This document shows positions 1-8,773 of a DNA stretch of 64,000 bases, one piece after another (position 1 is the stretch's first letter; every line of letters starts with the position of its first letter). The notes below the pieces were generated by a model, which saw only the letters and a list, made by a program, of their open reading frames with translations, ran no database searches and had not been told where the DNA came from. The stretch is from Mumia flava (GTDB taxonomy: Bacteria; Actinomycetota; Actinomycetes; Propionibacteriales; Nocardioidaceae). The stretch spans positions 186,001-250,000 of the forward strand of contig NZ_PGEZ01000002.1 of assembly GCF_002797495.1 (NCBI RefSeq), in the 5' to 3' direction. The translations under genes and the position numbers were made by a program.

Positions 1-10
1 AGGAGAACCG

Positions 11-604
11 TTGACCGTCTCGCTGCCCACCGGAGGCACCGTCCGTCCGATCACCCGGTGGGGTGAGCCGGTCATGCACCGCAGGCTCACGCCCGTGACC
101 GACTACGACGCGGACCTCGAGCAGCTGGTCGCCGACATGTTCGCCACCATGTACGCCGCCGACGGGGCGGGCCTGGCCGCGAACCAGATCGGCGTCGACC
201 TCCAGGTGTTCGTGTTCGACTGCACCGACGGTGACCACCGACGGCAGGCCGGTGTCGTGTGCAACCCGGTGCTCACCCTGCCGGAGGGCGCAGACCGGAA
301 CCTCGACGACAGCGAGGAGGGCTGCCTGTCCCTCCCCGGCGCTTACACGTACTGCGCACGACCGGACTGGTCCCGCGTGGAAGGGACCGACCACACCGGG
401 GCGCCCGTCACCTACGTCGGCGAGGGCGGGACCCTGGCGCGCTGCCTCCAGCACGAGACCGACCACCTGATGGGCACCGTCTTCGGCGACCGGGTCCCGG
501 CCCGCGCCCGCAAGAAGCTCTACAAGCAGGCCGAGTCGATCGCCGACGACTACCCGAAGGACTGGCCGGCCGCGCCGCGGACGAGCAGCGCACACGATCT
601 CTGA
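11..604 (+). CDS. def: Peptide deformylase
   Basis: Removes the N-terminal formyl group from nascent proteins, using a metal ion in the cytoplasm. All three family motifs are visible: GAGLAANQIG near residues 52-61, EEGCLSLPG near 102-110 with the metal ligand Cys105, and QHETDH near 147-152 with His148, Glu149 and His152. The 197-residue length is normal. The start is a TTG at position 11 preceded by AGGAG at positions 1-5; no better upstream start lies inside the window. The next gene is convergent and ends 27 bases away. The family call is secure; deformylase paralogs are common in actinomycetes, so this may not be the only copy. Confidence 0.95.
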   Translation: MTVSLPTGGTVRPITRWGEPVMHRRLTPVTDYDADLEQLVADMFATMYAADGAGLAANQIGVDLQVFVFDCTDGDHRRQAGVVCNPVLTLPEGADRNLDDSEEGCLSLPGAYTYCARPDWSRVEGTDHTGAPVTYVGEGGTLARCLQHETDHLMGTVFGDRVPARARKKLYKQAESIADDYPKDWPAAPRTSSAHDL

Positions 605-631
605 GTCCGACTCCCTGCCCGGCCCGGTCGA

Positions 632-1447
632 TCAGGCCCCGCCGAGCGCCCAGCAGGCAACCGCCGTCGCCGACGCGACATTCAGCGAGTCGATCGACGC
701 CGCCAACGGGATCGTGACCCGGAGGTCCGCGGCCTTGGTCCACCGCGCCGAGAGCCCGTGGCCCTCGCCACCCACCATGAGCGCGAGACGGGAGTCCGTC
801 CCACGATGCTGCGCCGCAACCTCACGGAGGTCGACCGCGTCCGGCGCGAGCGTCATCGCGAGGCTGGTGAACCCGTGCTCGCGCAGCAGGTCGGGGAACG
901 CGTACCAGTCGGCCACCCGGGCGTACGGGAGCCAGAACACCGACCCCATCGAGACCTTGATCGCCCGTCGGTAGAGCGGGTCCGCGCACCGTGGCGACAG
1001 CACGACCGCGTCGAACCCCAGCGCCGCGGCCGCGCGGAACACGCTCCCGATGTTGGCGTGGTCCATCAGGTCCTCGGCGACCACGACCCGCCGCGCGCCG
1101 GCGAGCACCTCCGCGACGTCGGGCAACGGCGCCCGCTCGAGACTGGCGAGGGCGCCGCGGTGCACGTGGAACCCGGTCAGCCGCTCGACGGCGTCGTCCG
1201 CCATCACGTAGACCGGCGCGTCCGTGGTGTCGAGCAGGTCCGCGAGCGGGTCGAGCCAGCGCGGCGACATCAGGAACGACCGTGCGCGGTGCCCGGACTC
1301 CAGCGCCCGTCGAACCACCTTCTCCCCCTCGGCGATGAAGAGACCGCGCTCGGTCTCCAGCAGCTTGCGGAGCTGGACGTCGCGGAGGTCGACGTAGTCG
1401 CGCAGGCGCACGTCCGCGGGGTCACCGACCTCGATCAGCTCAGCCAT
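632..1447 (-). CDS. TrmH/SpoU-family RNA 2'-O-methyltransferase
   Basis: Predicted SPOUT-class methyltransferase that transfers a methyl group from SAM to a ribose 2'-OH in rRNA or tRNA. The start MAELIEVGDPAD at 1447 gives 271 residues; the open frame continues upstream but that part reads as a shadow of the next gene. The N-terminal half has the substrate-binding fold with LLETERGLFIAEGEKVVRRA. The SpoU domain shows EDLMDHANIGSVFRAAAALG, then VMVGGEGHGLS and the knot-forming IPLAASIDSLNVASATAVA. The target nucleotide cannot be told from sequence. It lies 8 bases downstream of the precorrin-2 dehydrogenase-like gene on the same strand and is probably cotranscribed with it. Confidence 0.9.
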   Translation of the reverse strand: MAELIEVGDPADVRLRDYVDLRDVQLRKLLETERGLFIAEGEKVVRRALESGHRARSFLMSPRWLDPLADLLDTTDAPVYVMADDAVERLTGFHVHRGALASLERAPLPDVAEVLAGARRVVVAEDLMDHANIGSVFRAAAALGFDAVVLSPRCADPLYRRAIKVSMGSVFWLPYARVADWYAFPDLLREHGFTSLAMTLAPDAVDLREVAAQHRGTDSRLALMVGGEGHGLSARWTKAADLRVTIPLAASIDSLNVASATAVACWALGGA

Positions 1448-1455
1448 CGGACGGC

Positions 1456-1959
1456 TCAGCCCTCGTCCGGTCGGTGCTCCGGCTCCAGCTGGGACATCGC
1501 CCCCATCAGACGGTCCCGGGTCAGGGCCGAGTGCCGGGGATCGCGGTTGGACAGCACCGCGACGGTGGTCTCGCCCCAGCGCCCGGTCGCCGGGGTCCAC
1601 GCGGTGCCGAGCGGGGCGTCGTCCGCGCGGACGCAGAAGATCTGCCGGAGGGACGCCTCCTCGGCGATCGCCGCATTCACCGCCGGACGGTCCGTCGCGG
1701 CCATCGCGTACCACGCCCCTGCGAGGTCTCCCGACTCGTAGCCGCGCTCGAGCCACGCCACCTCACCGGCGGCGACCCGCTCGGCGATCCGGGCGTCGAG
1801 GGCGGGCGCCACGACCGTGACCGCGGCCCCGGCGTCCAGCAGCGTCGGGAGACGCCGTGCGGTGACCCGCCCGCCGCCCACGACGACGACGCGCCGCCCG
1901 GCCAGGATCAGACCGGCGACGTAGGGCGGATGGGACAGACCGGGACCGTGCTCGCTCAC
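1456..1959 (-). CDS. Precorrin-2 dehydrogenase-like (CysG N-terminal/Met8-type) protein
   Basis: Predicted NAD-dependent precorrin-2 dehydrogenase of the siroheme branch, which oxidises precorrin-2 to sirohydrochlorin. The N-terminus has a Rossmann fold with GRRVVVVGGGRVTARR near residues 21-36, followed by LLDAGAAVTVVAP. At 167 residues it matches the short dehydrogenase-only form and lacks the uroporphyrinogen methyltransferase part of CysG. The start is GTG at 1959; a TAGCAT hexamer lies six bases upstream with no Shine-Dalgarno sequence, so the transcript may be leaderless. No other cobalamin or siroheme gene is nearby. Confidence 0.8.
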   Translation of the reverse strand: MSEHGPGLSHPPYVAGLILAGRRVVVVGGGRVTARRLPTLLDAGAAVTVVAPALDARIAERVAAGEVAWLERGYESGDLAGAWYAMAATDRPAVNAAIAEEASLRQIFCVRADDAPLGTAWTPATGRWGETTVAVLSNRDPRHSALTRDRLMGAMSQLEPEHRPDEG

Positions 1960-2030
1960 ACCCCGATGCTAGCGAGGCACGCGCGCGGTAGCGTCCGGGT
2001 CACCGACCCCGAACGAGCGGAGGAGAACCG

Positions 2031-2558
2031 ATGACCCTCGACCGTCCCGTCGCCCCCGACCCGTACGACCTGCTGCCCGACGTCGGCACGTTCGACGTCA
2101 CCAGCACCGACCTCACCGACGGCGACGCGTGCCCGGCGCTGCTGCTGCACGCCGGGGACAACACCTCGCCCCAGCTGTCCTGGTCGGGCTTCCCCGCCGA
2201 GACCAAGAGCTTCGTCGTCACGTGCTTCGACCCGGACGCGCCCACGCCGTCCGGGTTCTGGCACTGGGTGCTCGTCGACGTCCCGGCCGACGTGACCGCC
2301 CTGCCGACCGGTGCGGGTGCCGGCGACGCCGACCTGCCCGGCGGAGCCTTCCACGTCCGCAACGACATGGGCCATGCGCAGTACGACGGCTGCGCGCCGC
2401 CTCCCGGCGACATGCCGCACCGCTACTACTTCGTGGTGCACGCCGTGACCGAGGACAGCCTCGGCGTGGACGCCGACGCCACGCCGGCCGTGGTCTCGTT
2501 CAACCTCGCGTTCAAGACGTCGGCACGCGCGACGCTGGTCGGGACGTACCAGCACTGA
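2031..2558 (+). CDS. YbhB/YbcL-type phosphatidylethanolamine-binding family protein
   Basis: Member of the PEBP/Raf-kinase-inhibitor-like family; the bacterial role is not defined. The family signature DPDAPTPSGFWHWVLVDVP lies near residues 66-84, and GYDGCAPP-like and HRYYFVVHAV motifs follow at the expected spacing. The 175-residue length fits the family, and no signal peptide is seen, so it is cytoplasmic. The start ATG at 2031 follows a GGAGGAGAA ribosome-binding site. Its last 47 bases overlap the 3' end of the convergent hypothetical gene that begins at 3177. Confidence 0.9.
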   Translation: MTLDRPVAPDPYDLLPDVGTFDVTSTDLTDGDACPALLLHAGDNTSPQLSWSGFPAETKSFVVTCFDPDAPTPSGFWHWVLVDVPADVTALPTGAGAGDADLPGGAFHVRNDMGHAQYDGCAPPPGDMPHRYYFVVHAVTEDSLGVDADATPAVVSFNLAFKTSARATLVGTYQH

Positions 2559-3177
2559 TCAGGCGCTCGCAGTCGTCGATGGCGTCGTTCAGCATGCCGC
2601 GGAGCACCCGGTCGGAGTCCGTGGAGACCGACCGTACGACGCCGTCGACGCTGTTGAGCACGATCCGCGGCGCCGCGCGGCGCGCGAAGTGCTTCGGGTG
2701 CGTGGTCAACCCTCGCCGGAACCCGCGCGCCCACTGCTCGGCGCTCGGCGCCTGCGCGAACGCGTTGCCGATCAGGTCCTCCATCCCGGGCGGGACGTCC
2801 GTGCCCGTGTCGTCGAACCAGCGCTCGCAGGCGAGCAGGCCGACGGCCAGCGCCCGCTGGTGCGCTCGCGGCGACAGCGGCAGCGCGGTGGTCGCCGTCC
2901 GGATGCAGACCGCCGGGTAGATCCTCGGGTCCGGGTCGTTCAGGCCGACGACGCGCGGCACCATCTCGACCATCGTGGAGCGCGTGTCGTCGCCGACGTT
3001 GTCGTTGACCAGCCGAGCGAGCCCGGCGAGGAGCGGATGGGTGCAGCGGGGCTGATCGCTCCACTTCTCGCCCGCGAGGTACGAGGCGAACTCCATGAAG
3101 CACGCGCCCTTGCGCGCGTTGCGGTGCTTGCCCGGCGAGAGGACGGGGATCAGGTCGGGGACGGTGCTCTGCCGCAT
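2512..3177 (-). CDS. Conserved actinobacterial hypothetical protein
   Basis: I do not recognise a function. The 221-residue product is soluble, with no signal peptide or membrane segment. Features that can be seen are a CTHPLLAGLARLVND stretch near residue 45, a PRVVGLNDPDPRIYPA stretch, and a basic region FRRGLTTHPKHFARRAAPR near residue 155. The ATG at 3177 has an ideal AGGAGG six bases upstream. That site is half of an imperfect palindrome, cctcct-g-aggagg at 3184-3196, which could hide it. The 3' end overlaps the convergent PEBP gene by 47 bases. Codon use and GC look native. Confidence 0.7.
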   Translation of the reverse strand: MRQSTVPDLIPVLSPGKHRNARKGACFMEFASYLAGEKWSDQPRCTHPLLAGLARLVNDNVGDDTRSTMVEMVPRVVGLNDPDPRIYPAVCIRTATTALPLSPRAHQRALAVGLLACERWFDDTGTDVPPGMEDLIGNAFAQAPSAEQWARGFRRGLTTHPKHFARRAAPRIVLNSVDGVVRSVSTDSDRVLRGMLNDAIDDCERLISAGTSRPASRVPTS

Positions 3178-3281
3178 GGCGTACCTCCTGAGGAGGGCTG
3201 GACGTGTCAGACCTTGATCTCAGTGTGCTCCCGATGCGCCCGTCCCGCTACCCGTGTGGTCCGCCGGGTGCGCGATCCGCC

Positions 3282-4508
3282 TCAGACCGGCGGTGCGGGC
3301 GGGCGTCCCTGGTCGTCCTCGCCCGGCTGGGCGGGCAGGTCGTCTGCGGTGTCCTCGAGGTCCGAGCGGTCCACGGGGGTCTCTGCGGCCGCGGTGTCCG
3401 CGCCGGTCGCGTCCTCGCCCAGCACCCGCGCCAGGCCACCCCCGGCGCCGCTGGACTGCGCGGACGCCTCCCGCGCCGCCGCGAGCGCCTCGCTGACCGC
3501 GTCGTGCGCGGCCGACAGGTCGGCCTGCGTCTCGCGCAGCTCCTCGGAGTCGTCGCCGTAGGACACCCGCGTGCGCGGCCCGTCGACCTCGGTCGGGATC
3601 TGGCCCTGGAACTGACCGACGGCGGCACCGAGACCCTTCATCGCCTCGCCGATCTCGCTCGGCACGATCCAGAGCTTGTTCGCGGAGCCCTCGGCGATCT
3701 TCGGGAGCATCTGGAGGTACTGGTAGGACAGCAGCGACTGGTCCGGACGGCCGTCGTGGATCGACTGGAAGACGGTCTGGATGGCCTGCGCCTCCCCCTG
3801 CGCCTTGAGGATGGAGGCCTCCCGGTCGGCCTGCGCCCGCAGGATCTGCGCCTCGCGCTGACCCTCGGCCGACAGGATCGCGGACTGCTTCTCGCCCTCG
3901 GCGGTCAGGATGGCGGACTGCCGGCTGCCCTCCGCCTGGAGGATCGCCGCGCGCTTGTCACGGTCGGCGCGCATCTGCTTCTCCATCGAGTCCTTGATCG
4001 AGGGGGGCGGGTCGATGCCCTTGAGCTCGACCCGGTTGACCCGGATCCCCCACTTGCCGGTCGCCTCGTCGAGCACGCCACGCAGCGCCGTGTTGATCCG
4101 CTCGCGGCTCGTCAGCGCCTCCTCGAGCGTCATCCCGCCGATGATGTTGCGCAGCGTGGTCATCGTCAGCTGCTCGAGCGCCTGGATGTAGTTCGAGATG
4201 CCGTACGACGCGGCGACCGGGTTGGTGACCTGGAAGTAGATCACCGTGTCGATCGAGACCACCAGGTTGTCCTCGGTGATCACCGGCTGCGGCGGGAACG
4301 ACACGACCTGCTCGCGCAGGTCGATCTTGTAGCTGACCTTGTCGATGAACGGCGTGATGACGTTCAGTCCGGCGTTCAGGGTGGCGCGGTACTTCCCGAA
4401 CCGCTCCACGATCCCGGCTCGCGCCTGCGGCACGATCTGGATGGACTTCGCGAGCGCCACCACGGCGAAGACCGCGACGAGCGCCAGGATGATCAGCAGG
4501 GGGGCCAT
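3282..4508 (-). CDS. SPFH/band 7 (slipin-type) membrane protein
   Basis: Stomatin/paraslipin-like scaffold protein of membrane microdomains, often paired with NfeD. The 408-residue protein has one N-terminal membrane segment (about residues 3-22), then the band 7 domain with QARAGIVERFGKYRATL and DLREQVVSFPPQPVITEDN. The coiled-coil follows, with repeated QSAILTAEGEKQSAILSAEG-type heptads near residues 190-240. The C-terminal 100 residues are acidic and of low complexity. The ATG at 4508 has GAGGAA upstream. An NfeD-family gene lies just upstream on the same strand, which supports a slipin/NfeD unit. Confidence 0.9.
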   Translation of the reverse strand: MAPLLIILALVAVFAVVALAKSIQIVPQARAGIVERFGKYRATLNAGLNVITPFIDKVSYKIDLREQVVSFPPQPVITEDNLVVSIDTVIYFQVTNPVAASYGISNYIQALEQLTMTTLRNIIGGMTLEEALTSRERINTALRGVLDEATGKWGIRVNRVELKGIDPPPSIKDSMEKQMRADRDKRAAILQAEGSRQSAILTAEGEKQSAILSAEGQREAQILRAQADREASILKAQGEAQAIQTVFQSIHDGRPDQSLLSYQYLQMLPKIAEGSANKLWIVPSEIGEAMKGLGAAVGQFQGQIPTEVDGPRTRVSYGDDSEELRETQADLSAAHDAVSEALAAAREASAQSSGAGGGLARVLGEDATGADTAAAETPVDRSDLEDTADDLPAQPGEDDQGRPPAPPV

Positions 4509-4610
4509 CAGCAGGGGTCCTCGTTCCTCAGGAGTGTCGACGTGGCCGAGAGCCTAGCGTGTGCCCGGGGCCGGTCGTCCGGTCGTCGGGCAGTCAGTCC
4601 TCCGAGACGA

Positions 4611-5069
4611 TCAGTCCTCGGGGAACACGACCGCGGTGGCTCCGTCGATCTCCAGGACCGACACACGTGCGCCGGAGGCGATCGGCCGGTGCGGATCGAA
4701 GGAGCGTGCGCTCCAGATCTCGCCGTCGAGCTTCACCTGCCCGTGGTCGCGGTCGATCGCCTCGACCACCACGGCGCTCTGCCCGACCAGCGCGGCGACC
4801 CCGGAGCGCAGGTCGGGGCCCGAGTGCAGCCGCCGGAGCATCGACGGGCGGGCCAGCCACAGCATCCCGAACGCGACCACCACGGCGACCAGCACGCTGA
4901 GCACCAGGCCGCCCCCGACGGCCGAGGTGACGCCGCCGGCGAACGCGCCGAACGCCAGCATCAGGAAGACCAGGTCGAGGCTGAGCATCTCGACGACCAG
5001 GAGGAAGAGGCCGAGCGCCGTCCACGCCGCCCAGGCGTTCTCGGCGAACCAATCCCAGATCCCGCTCAT
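4611..5069 (-). CDS. NfeD-family membrane protein
   Basis: Short NfeD homolog of 152 residues. It has two or three hydrophobic N-terminal segments (about residues 12-33, 34-52 and 54-73) followed by a soluble OB-fold domain, with GQSAVVVEAIDRDHGQVKLDGEIWSARS near residues 97-124. It is the expected partner of the slipin encoded just downstream. Family members of this short class lack the serine protease domain, and none is seen here. The ATG at 5069 has a TAGGAT hexamer six bases upstream and no Shine-Dalgarno sequence, so leaderless initiation is likely. Confidence 0.88.
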   Translation of the reverse strand: MSGIWDWFAENAWAAWTALGLFLLVVEMLSLDLVFLMLAFGAFAGGVTSAVGGGLVLSVLVAVVVAFGMLWLARPSMLRRLHSGPDLRSGVAALVGQSAVVVEAIDRDHGQVKLDGEIWSARSFDPHRPIASGARVSVLEIDGATAVVFPED

Positions 5070-5109
5070 GCCTCGATCCTAGGTGATCGAGGGGGCCGCG
5101 GTCCGGCGA

Positions 5110-5898
5110 TCAGGTGGTCGAGCGCCGGGCGGCGTACCGGCCGTCGCGCTTCTCCAGGATGAGCGGCATCTGGAAGGTGATCGCGAGGTTCTGGGCCGTC
5201 AGCGTGGACTCGATCGGCCCCTGCGCGGTCACGGTGCCGCCGCGGAGCATGAGCACGTGGGTGAAGCCCGGAGGGATCTCCTCGACGTGGTGCGAGACCA
5301 GCACGAGCACCGGCGCGTCGGGGTCGCGGGCGAGCTTGCCGAGGTTGCCGACGAGATCCTCGCGTCCCCCCAGGTCGAGACCGGCCGCCGGCTCGTCCAG
5401 CAGCAGCAGCTCGGGGTCGGTCATCAGCGCACGCGCGATCAGCACCCGCTTGCGCTCGCCCTCGCTCAACGTCCCGAAGGTGCGATCGCGCAGACCGTCC
5501 GCGCCCATCAGCTGCAGCAGGAGGTCGGCGCGCGACTCGTCGAACTCCTCGTACTCCTCGCGCCAGCGCCCCACCACGCCGTAGGAAGCGGTGAGCACGA
5601 CGTCGAGGACACGCTCGCCCCGGGGGACCCGGTCGGCCACGGCGGCGCTGGTGTAGCCGATCCGGTGCCGCAGCTCGAACACGTCGACCGCGCCGAGCAC
5701 CTCCTCGAGCACGGTGGCCGTGCCGGAGGTGGGGTGCATCTGGGTCGCGGCGATCTGGAGCATCGTCGTCTTGCCGGCTCCGTTCGGTCCGAGGACGACC
5801 CAGCGCTGGCCTTCCTCGACCGTCCAGCCGACCTCGTCGAGCAGCACGTTGGTGCCACGCCGGACGGTGACGTCGGCGAGCTCGAGCACGGGCGCCAT
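5110..5898 (-). CDS. Stand-alone ABC transporter ATP-binding protein
   Basis: Soluble ABC ATPase of 262 residues. It has Walker A GPNGAGKTTML near residues 37-47, signature LSEGERKRVLIARAL, Walker B LLLLDEPAAGLDLGG and the His switch LVSHHVEEI. I chose ATG 5898 because AGGAGAA lies seven bases before it; an upstream in-frame ATG at 5916 lacks such a site. No permease or binding-protein gene is adjacent, so substrate and partner are unknown. It is convergent with nothing and is divergent from the gene at 6019. The family resembles ModF-type single-domain ATPases. Confidence 0.88.
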   Translation of the reverse strand: MAPVLELADVTVRRGTNVLLDEVGWTVEEGQRWVVLGPNGAGKTTMLQIAATQMHPTSGTATVLEEVLGAVDVFELRHRIGYTSAAVADRVPRGERVLDVVLTASYGVVGRWREEYEEFDESRADLLLQLMGADGLRDRTFGTLSEGERKRVLIARALMTDPELLLLDEPAAGLDLGGREDLVGNLGKLARDPDAPVLVLVSHHVEEIPPGFTHVLMLRGGTVTAQGPIESTLTAQNLAITFQMPLILEKRDGRYAARRSTT

Positions 5899-6018
5899 GC
5901 ACTTCTCCTGCGGCATCGGTTCGGGGCGCCCCTAAACCTACGACACCCGCGGCACGGGTGCCCGCTCCGGTCCCCCGCTGACGGCAGCCGCCCGCGGGCA
6001 CGCGACTAGGCTGCTCCC

Positions 6019-6768
6019 GTGCAGTCACTCGACCGGTCGGCGCGCCACGCGTGCTGGTTCAACGCCTGGATGGCCGGCGCCGCGCCCCTGGAGACCGCGA
6101 TCGACGCGGTGGTCGGCTCCGACGCGGCCCACCACGTCGTCACCGACGGCGCGGCCTCACGGCTGGGGCTCGGGAACGACGGCTCCGTGACGCTGCTTCT
6201 CGCCTGGGGTGCGCTGCGTCGTGCCGGCGCGACCGGCGCGACCCCGGCGCTGCCCACACCCGGCGACCCGTACGGCCTCGCGGGACCACCGGAGTTCACG
6301 GCCGCCGCGACCGACGCCGGCGAAGCCGTGGTGCTGCACGGCTGCGGGCTCGGCCTCGTGCCCGAGGAGGTCGGGGGCGGCGTGTTCTGGCGGGCCTACG
6401 ACGCGCACGAGCCGCACCTGACGGAGTCCGTCGGCGACGCCAGCCGGGCGTTGCGCACGGCCCTGGCCGAGACCACGCGCGCCCTGCTCGACCTCGATCT
6501 CGCGCGCTGGCAGCCGGAGGTCCGAGCCGTGCTGTCCGAGGTGCGCGACGCGCACGACCCGCTGCTCGCACCCGGCTACGCCCCCCGGGCCGAGCAGCTC
6601 GCGGCGACCGCCTCGCGGTGTCTCGCGATCACCCGGCTCGCGGCCACCACCGACTCCGCTGCCGTCAGCGCGTGGGAGGTCGACACACGGTCCGGCCACC
6701 TGCACGGCCTCGCCCGGGCGGCGCGCCACGGACTGGTCGCCGCCTGCGACGACGGGCGCCCCCGATAG
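6019..6768 (+). CDS. Conserved hypothetical protein of actinomycetes
   Basis: No function is recognised. The 249-residue product is predicted to be soluble, starts with SLDRSARHACWFNAWMAG, and contains a Gly-rich VVLHGCGLGLVPEEVGGGVFW segment near residues 107-127 and an Ala/Arg-rich helical C-terminal half. The start is GTG 6019, preceded by TAGGCT at 6007-6012 with a six-base gap and no ribosome-binding site, so a leaderless transcript is likely. It sits 11 bases before serB on the same strand, but serB has its own promoter-like hexamer inside the 3' end of this gene. Confidence 0.65.
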   Translation: MQSLDRSARHACWFNAWMAGAAPLETAIDAVVGSDAAHHVVTDGAASRLGLGNDGSVTLLLAWGALRRAGATGATPALPTPGDPYGLAGPPEFTAAATDAGEAVVLHGCGLGLVPEEVGGGVFWRAYDAHEPHLTESVGDASRALRTALAETTRALLDLDLARWQPEVRAVLSEVRDAHDPLLAPGYAPRAEQLAATASRCLAITRLAATTDSAAVSAWEVDTRSGHLHGLARAARHGLVAACDDGRPR

Positions 6769-6779
6769 CCTCGGGTTCG

Positions 6780-8000
6780 ATGAACGCGCCCGTCCCCACC
6801 CCGTCCGCACCGCTCGACGCCCCGACCGTGTCGGTGAGCCTGATCGGTCGCGACCACGCCGGCGTCACCAGCCGCCTGTTCGAGGTCGTCGCACCGTTCG
6901 AGGTCGAGGTGATCGACGTCGAGCAGCTCGTCGTGCGCGGCCGCCTCGTGCTCGCGGTGCTGCTCACGGCACCGGCGGAGCGTGCAGACTTCGAACGCAC
7001 GATCGCCGAGGTCGCGCGCGACCTCGGGATGGACCACGACGTCACCTACGGCACCGGCGACAACCGTCCGCGGCGTCGTGGCCGCAGCCACGTCACCGTC
7101 CTGGGGTCACCGCTCGGCCCCGCCGCGTTCGCTGCGGTGACCGCGCGGATCGCCGAGGCCGGCGGCAACATCGACCGGATCGTCCGGATGGCGCGCTACC
7201 CCGTCACGGCGATCGACCTCGACGTCTCGGGAGCCGACCCGGAGCCGCTGCGCCGGGAGCTGTCGTTGGAGGCCGCACGCCAGGGCATCGACGTCGCGGT
7301 CCAGCCGCTCGGCATCCACCAGCACGCCCAGCGGCTCGTCGTGATGGACGTGGACTCGACCCTGATCCAGGGCGAGGTGATCGAGATGATCGCCGCCCAC
7401 GCCGGGTGCGAGGCCGAGGTCGCCGAGGTCACCGCGGCGGCGATGCGCGGGGAGCTCGACTTCACCGAGTCGCTGGTCGAGCGCGTCGCGCTGCTGCGCG
7501 GTGTGCCTGCGAGCGCGCTGGACGCCGTCTACGACAGCGTCGTCCTCGCGCCCGGTGCGCGGACGATGATCCGGACCCTCAAACGGCTGGGATACCGCTT
7601 CGCGCTGGTCAGCGGCGGTTTCACCCAGATCATCGACCGCCTCGCCGCCAGTCTCGGGATCGACTACGCCGACGCCAACACGCTGGAGGTCGTCGACGGT
7701 CAGCTGACCGGACGGATCACCGGCCCGGTCGTCGACCGTGCGGGCAAGGCATCGGCGCTGCGCCGGTTCGCGGCGCAGGCCGGGATCTCCGAGGCCAACA
7801 CCGTGGCGATCGGTGACGGCGCGAACGATCTCGACATGCTGGAGGCCGCCGGTCTGGGGATCGCCTTCAACGCCAAGCCGGCCGTACGTGACGCGGCCGA
7901 CACGTCGCTGTCGGTCCCCTACCTGGACGCGATCGTCTTCCTGCTCGGCATCACCCGCGAGGAGATCGAGGCCGCGGACGAGGCCGAGCGAGCTCAGTGA
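6780..8000 (+). CDS. serB: Phosphoserine phosphatase with N-terminal ACT domains
   Basis: Catalyses the last step of serine synthesis, phosphoserine to serine, in the cytoplasm. The 406-residue protein has two ACT-like regions (about residues 14-90 and 100-175) that probably bind serine. The HAD domain has nucleophile motif MDVDSTLIQGEVIE with Asp190 and Asp192, then ALVSGGFTQ, a conserved Lys in GKASAL and the Mg-binding GDGANDLDML. The layout matches long actinobacterial SerB2 enzymes. The ATG at 6780 follows TAGCCT at 6766-6771 by eight bases, which again suggests a leaderless start. The stop overlaps the convergent sixA-like gene by seven bases. Confidence 0.95.
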   Translation: MNAPVPTPSAPLDAPTVSVSLIGRDHAGVTSRLFEVVAPFEVEVIDVEQLVVRGRLVLAVLLTAPAERADFERTIAEVARDLGMDHDVTYGTGDNRPRRRGRSHVTVLGSPLGPAAFAAVTARIAEAGGNIDRIVRMARYPVTAIDLDVSGADPEPLRRELSLEAARQGIDVAVQPLGIHQHAQRLVVMDVDSTLIQGEVIEMIAAHAGCEAEVAEVTAAAMRGELDFTESLVERVALLRGVPASALDAVYDSVVLAPGARTMIRTLKRLGYRFALVSGGFTQIIDRLAASLGIDYADANTLEVVDGQLTGRITGPVVDRAGKASALRRFAAQAGISEANTVAIGDGANDLDMLEAAGLGIAFNAKPAVRDAADTSLSVPYLDAIVFLLGITREEIEAADEAERAQ

Positions 8001-8506
8001 CGCGGCGGAGGAGCCAGGAAGTCCTCCAGCCGCATGGTGCGCGGGTCGACGTCGAACCAGTCCCCGTCATAGGTCAGCACCGCTGCCGCCGAGGTCGGGA
8101 AGCCACGGTCGCCGTACGCCGTCCACGCCGCGTTGTGGGTGCCGTCGTGCAGCATCCACACGAGGTCGGCCATCGACGGGTTGTGGCCCACGACGATCAC
8201 GGTGGCGGGGTCCGTCTCGACGGTGCGGATCTCGTGCAGCACCCGCTGGGCGGAGGCCAGGTAGAGCGAGTCGAGGACCTCGACGTGGGCGTCGTCGAGC
8301 CCCAGCGCCTCGTTCAGGTCCGCGAACGTCTCCTGGGTGCGGGCAGCAGCCGAGACCAGGGCGTACGCCTCACCCGTCACGAAGTCGCTCAGCTCGTGAC
8401 CGCGTCGCCGCGCGTCGACGTGACCGCGCTCCGCGAGCCGGCGACCGCGATCATCGACCCGGTGCGGCTCGGCCTTCGCGTGCCGCACGACCACGAGCTG
8501 CTTCAC
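7994..8506 (-). CDS. SixA-type histidine phosphatase
   Basis: Histidine phosphatase superfamily protein of the small SixA class, 170 residues. The catalytic LVVVRHAKAEPH is at the N-terminus (His9), SAAARTQETF supplies the second basic cluster and VIVVGHNPSMADL the second catalytic histidine. E. coli SixA dephosphorylates a phosphohistidine in a phosphorelay or PTS protein; the actinobacterial substrate is not known. It is eight bases downstream of the dodecin gene and probably cotranscribed. The 3' end overlaps serB by seven bases. Confidence 0.9.
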   Translation of the reverse strand: MKQLVVVRHAKAEPHRVDDRGRRLAERGHVDARRRGHELSDFVTGEAYALVSAAARTQETFADLNEALGLDDAHVEVLDSLYLASAQRVLHEIRTVETDPATVIVVGHNPSMADLVWMLHDGTHNAAWTAYGDRGFPTSAAAVLTYDGDWFDVDPRTMRLEDFLAPPPRH

Positions 8507-8514
8507 GTCGGCTC

Positions 8515-8730
8515 CTACTCGTCGTCCTCGAGGCGGAAGCCGATCTTCATCGTCACCTGGTAGTGCGAGATGCCCTCGCTCCCGACGTGGCCGCGGATCC
8601 CCTCGACCTCGAACCAGTCCAGGTGGCGCAGGGTCTTCGAGGCCCGCTCGACGCCGTTGGTGATGGCCTCCGACACGCTCTCGGTCGAGGTCCCGACGAT
8701 CTCGGTGATGCTGTACGTACGGTTCGTCAT
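8515..8730 (-). CDS. Dodecin family flavin-binding protein
   Basis: Small 71-residue protein with the dodecin pattern: YSITEIVGTSTESVSEAI at the N-terminus, then HLDWFEVEGIRGHV and YQVTMKIGFRLED at the end. Dodecins form dodecamers that bind and buffer FMN/FAD or lumichrome. I chose MTNRTYSIT at 8730; the frame stays open upstream but the added residues do not match the family. The W in LDWFEVEGIRG corresponds to the aromatic residue that stacks on flavin. It precedes the SixA-like gene on the same strand and is divergent from the DUF3099 gene. Confidence 0.92.
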   Translation of the reverse strand: MTNRTYSITEIVGTSTESVSEAITNGVERASKTLRHLDWFEVEGIRGHVGSEGISHYQVTMKIGFRLEDDE

Positions 8731-8773
8731 GCGCCCATCATGCCCGCCCGCGGGCGCGGGGTACCGTGGAGGG

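Noticed and set aside
3204-5162. Very long open frame of 652 codons on the plus strand opposite the slipin and NfeD genes
   Set aside because: It is a shadow of minus-strand genes in high-GC DNA: its composition is Arg/Asp/Leu-rich with no domain, and the opposite strand has clear families.
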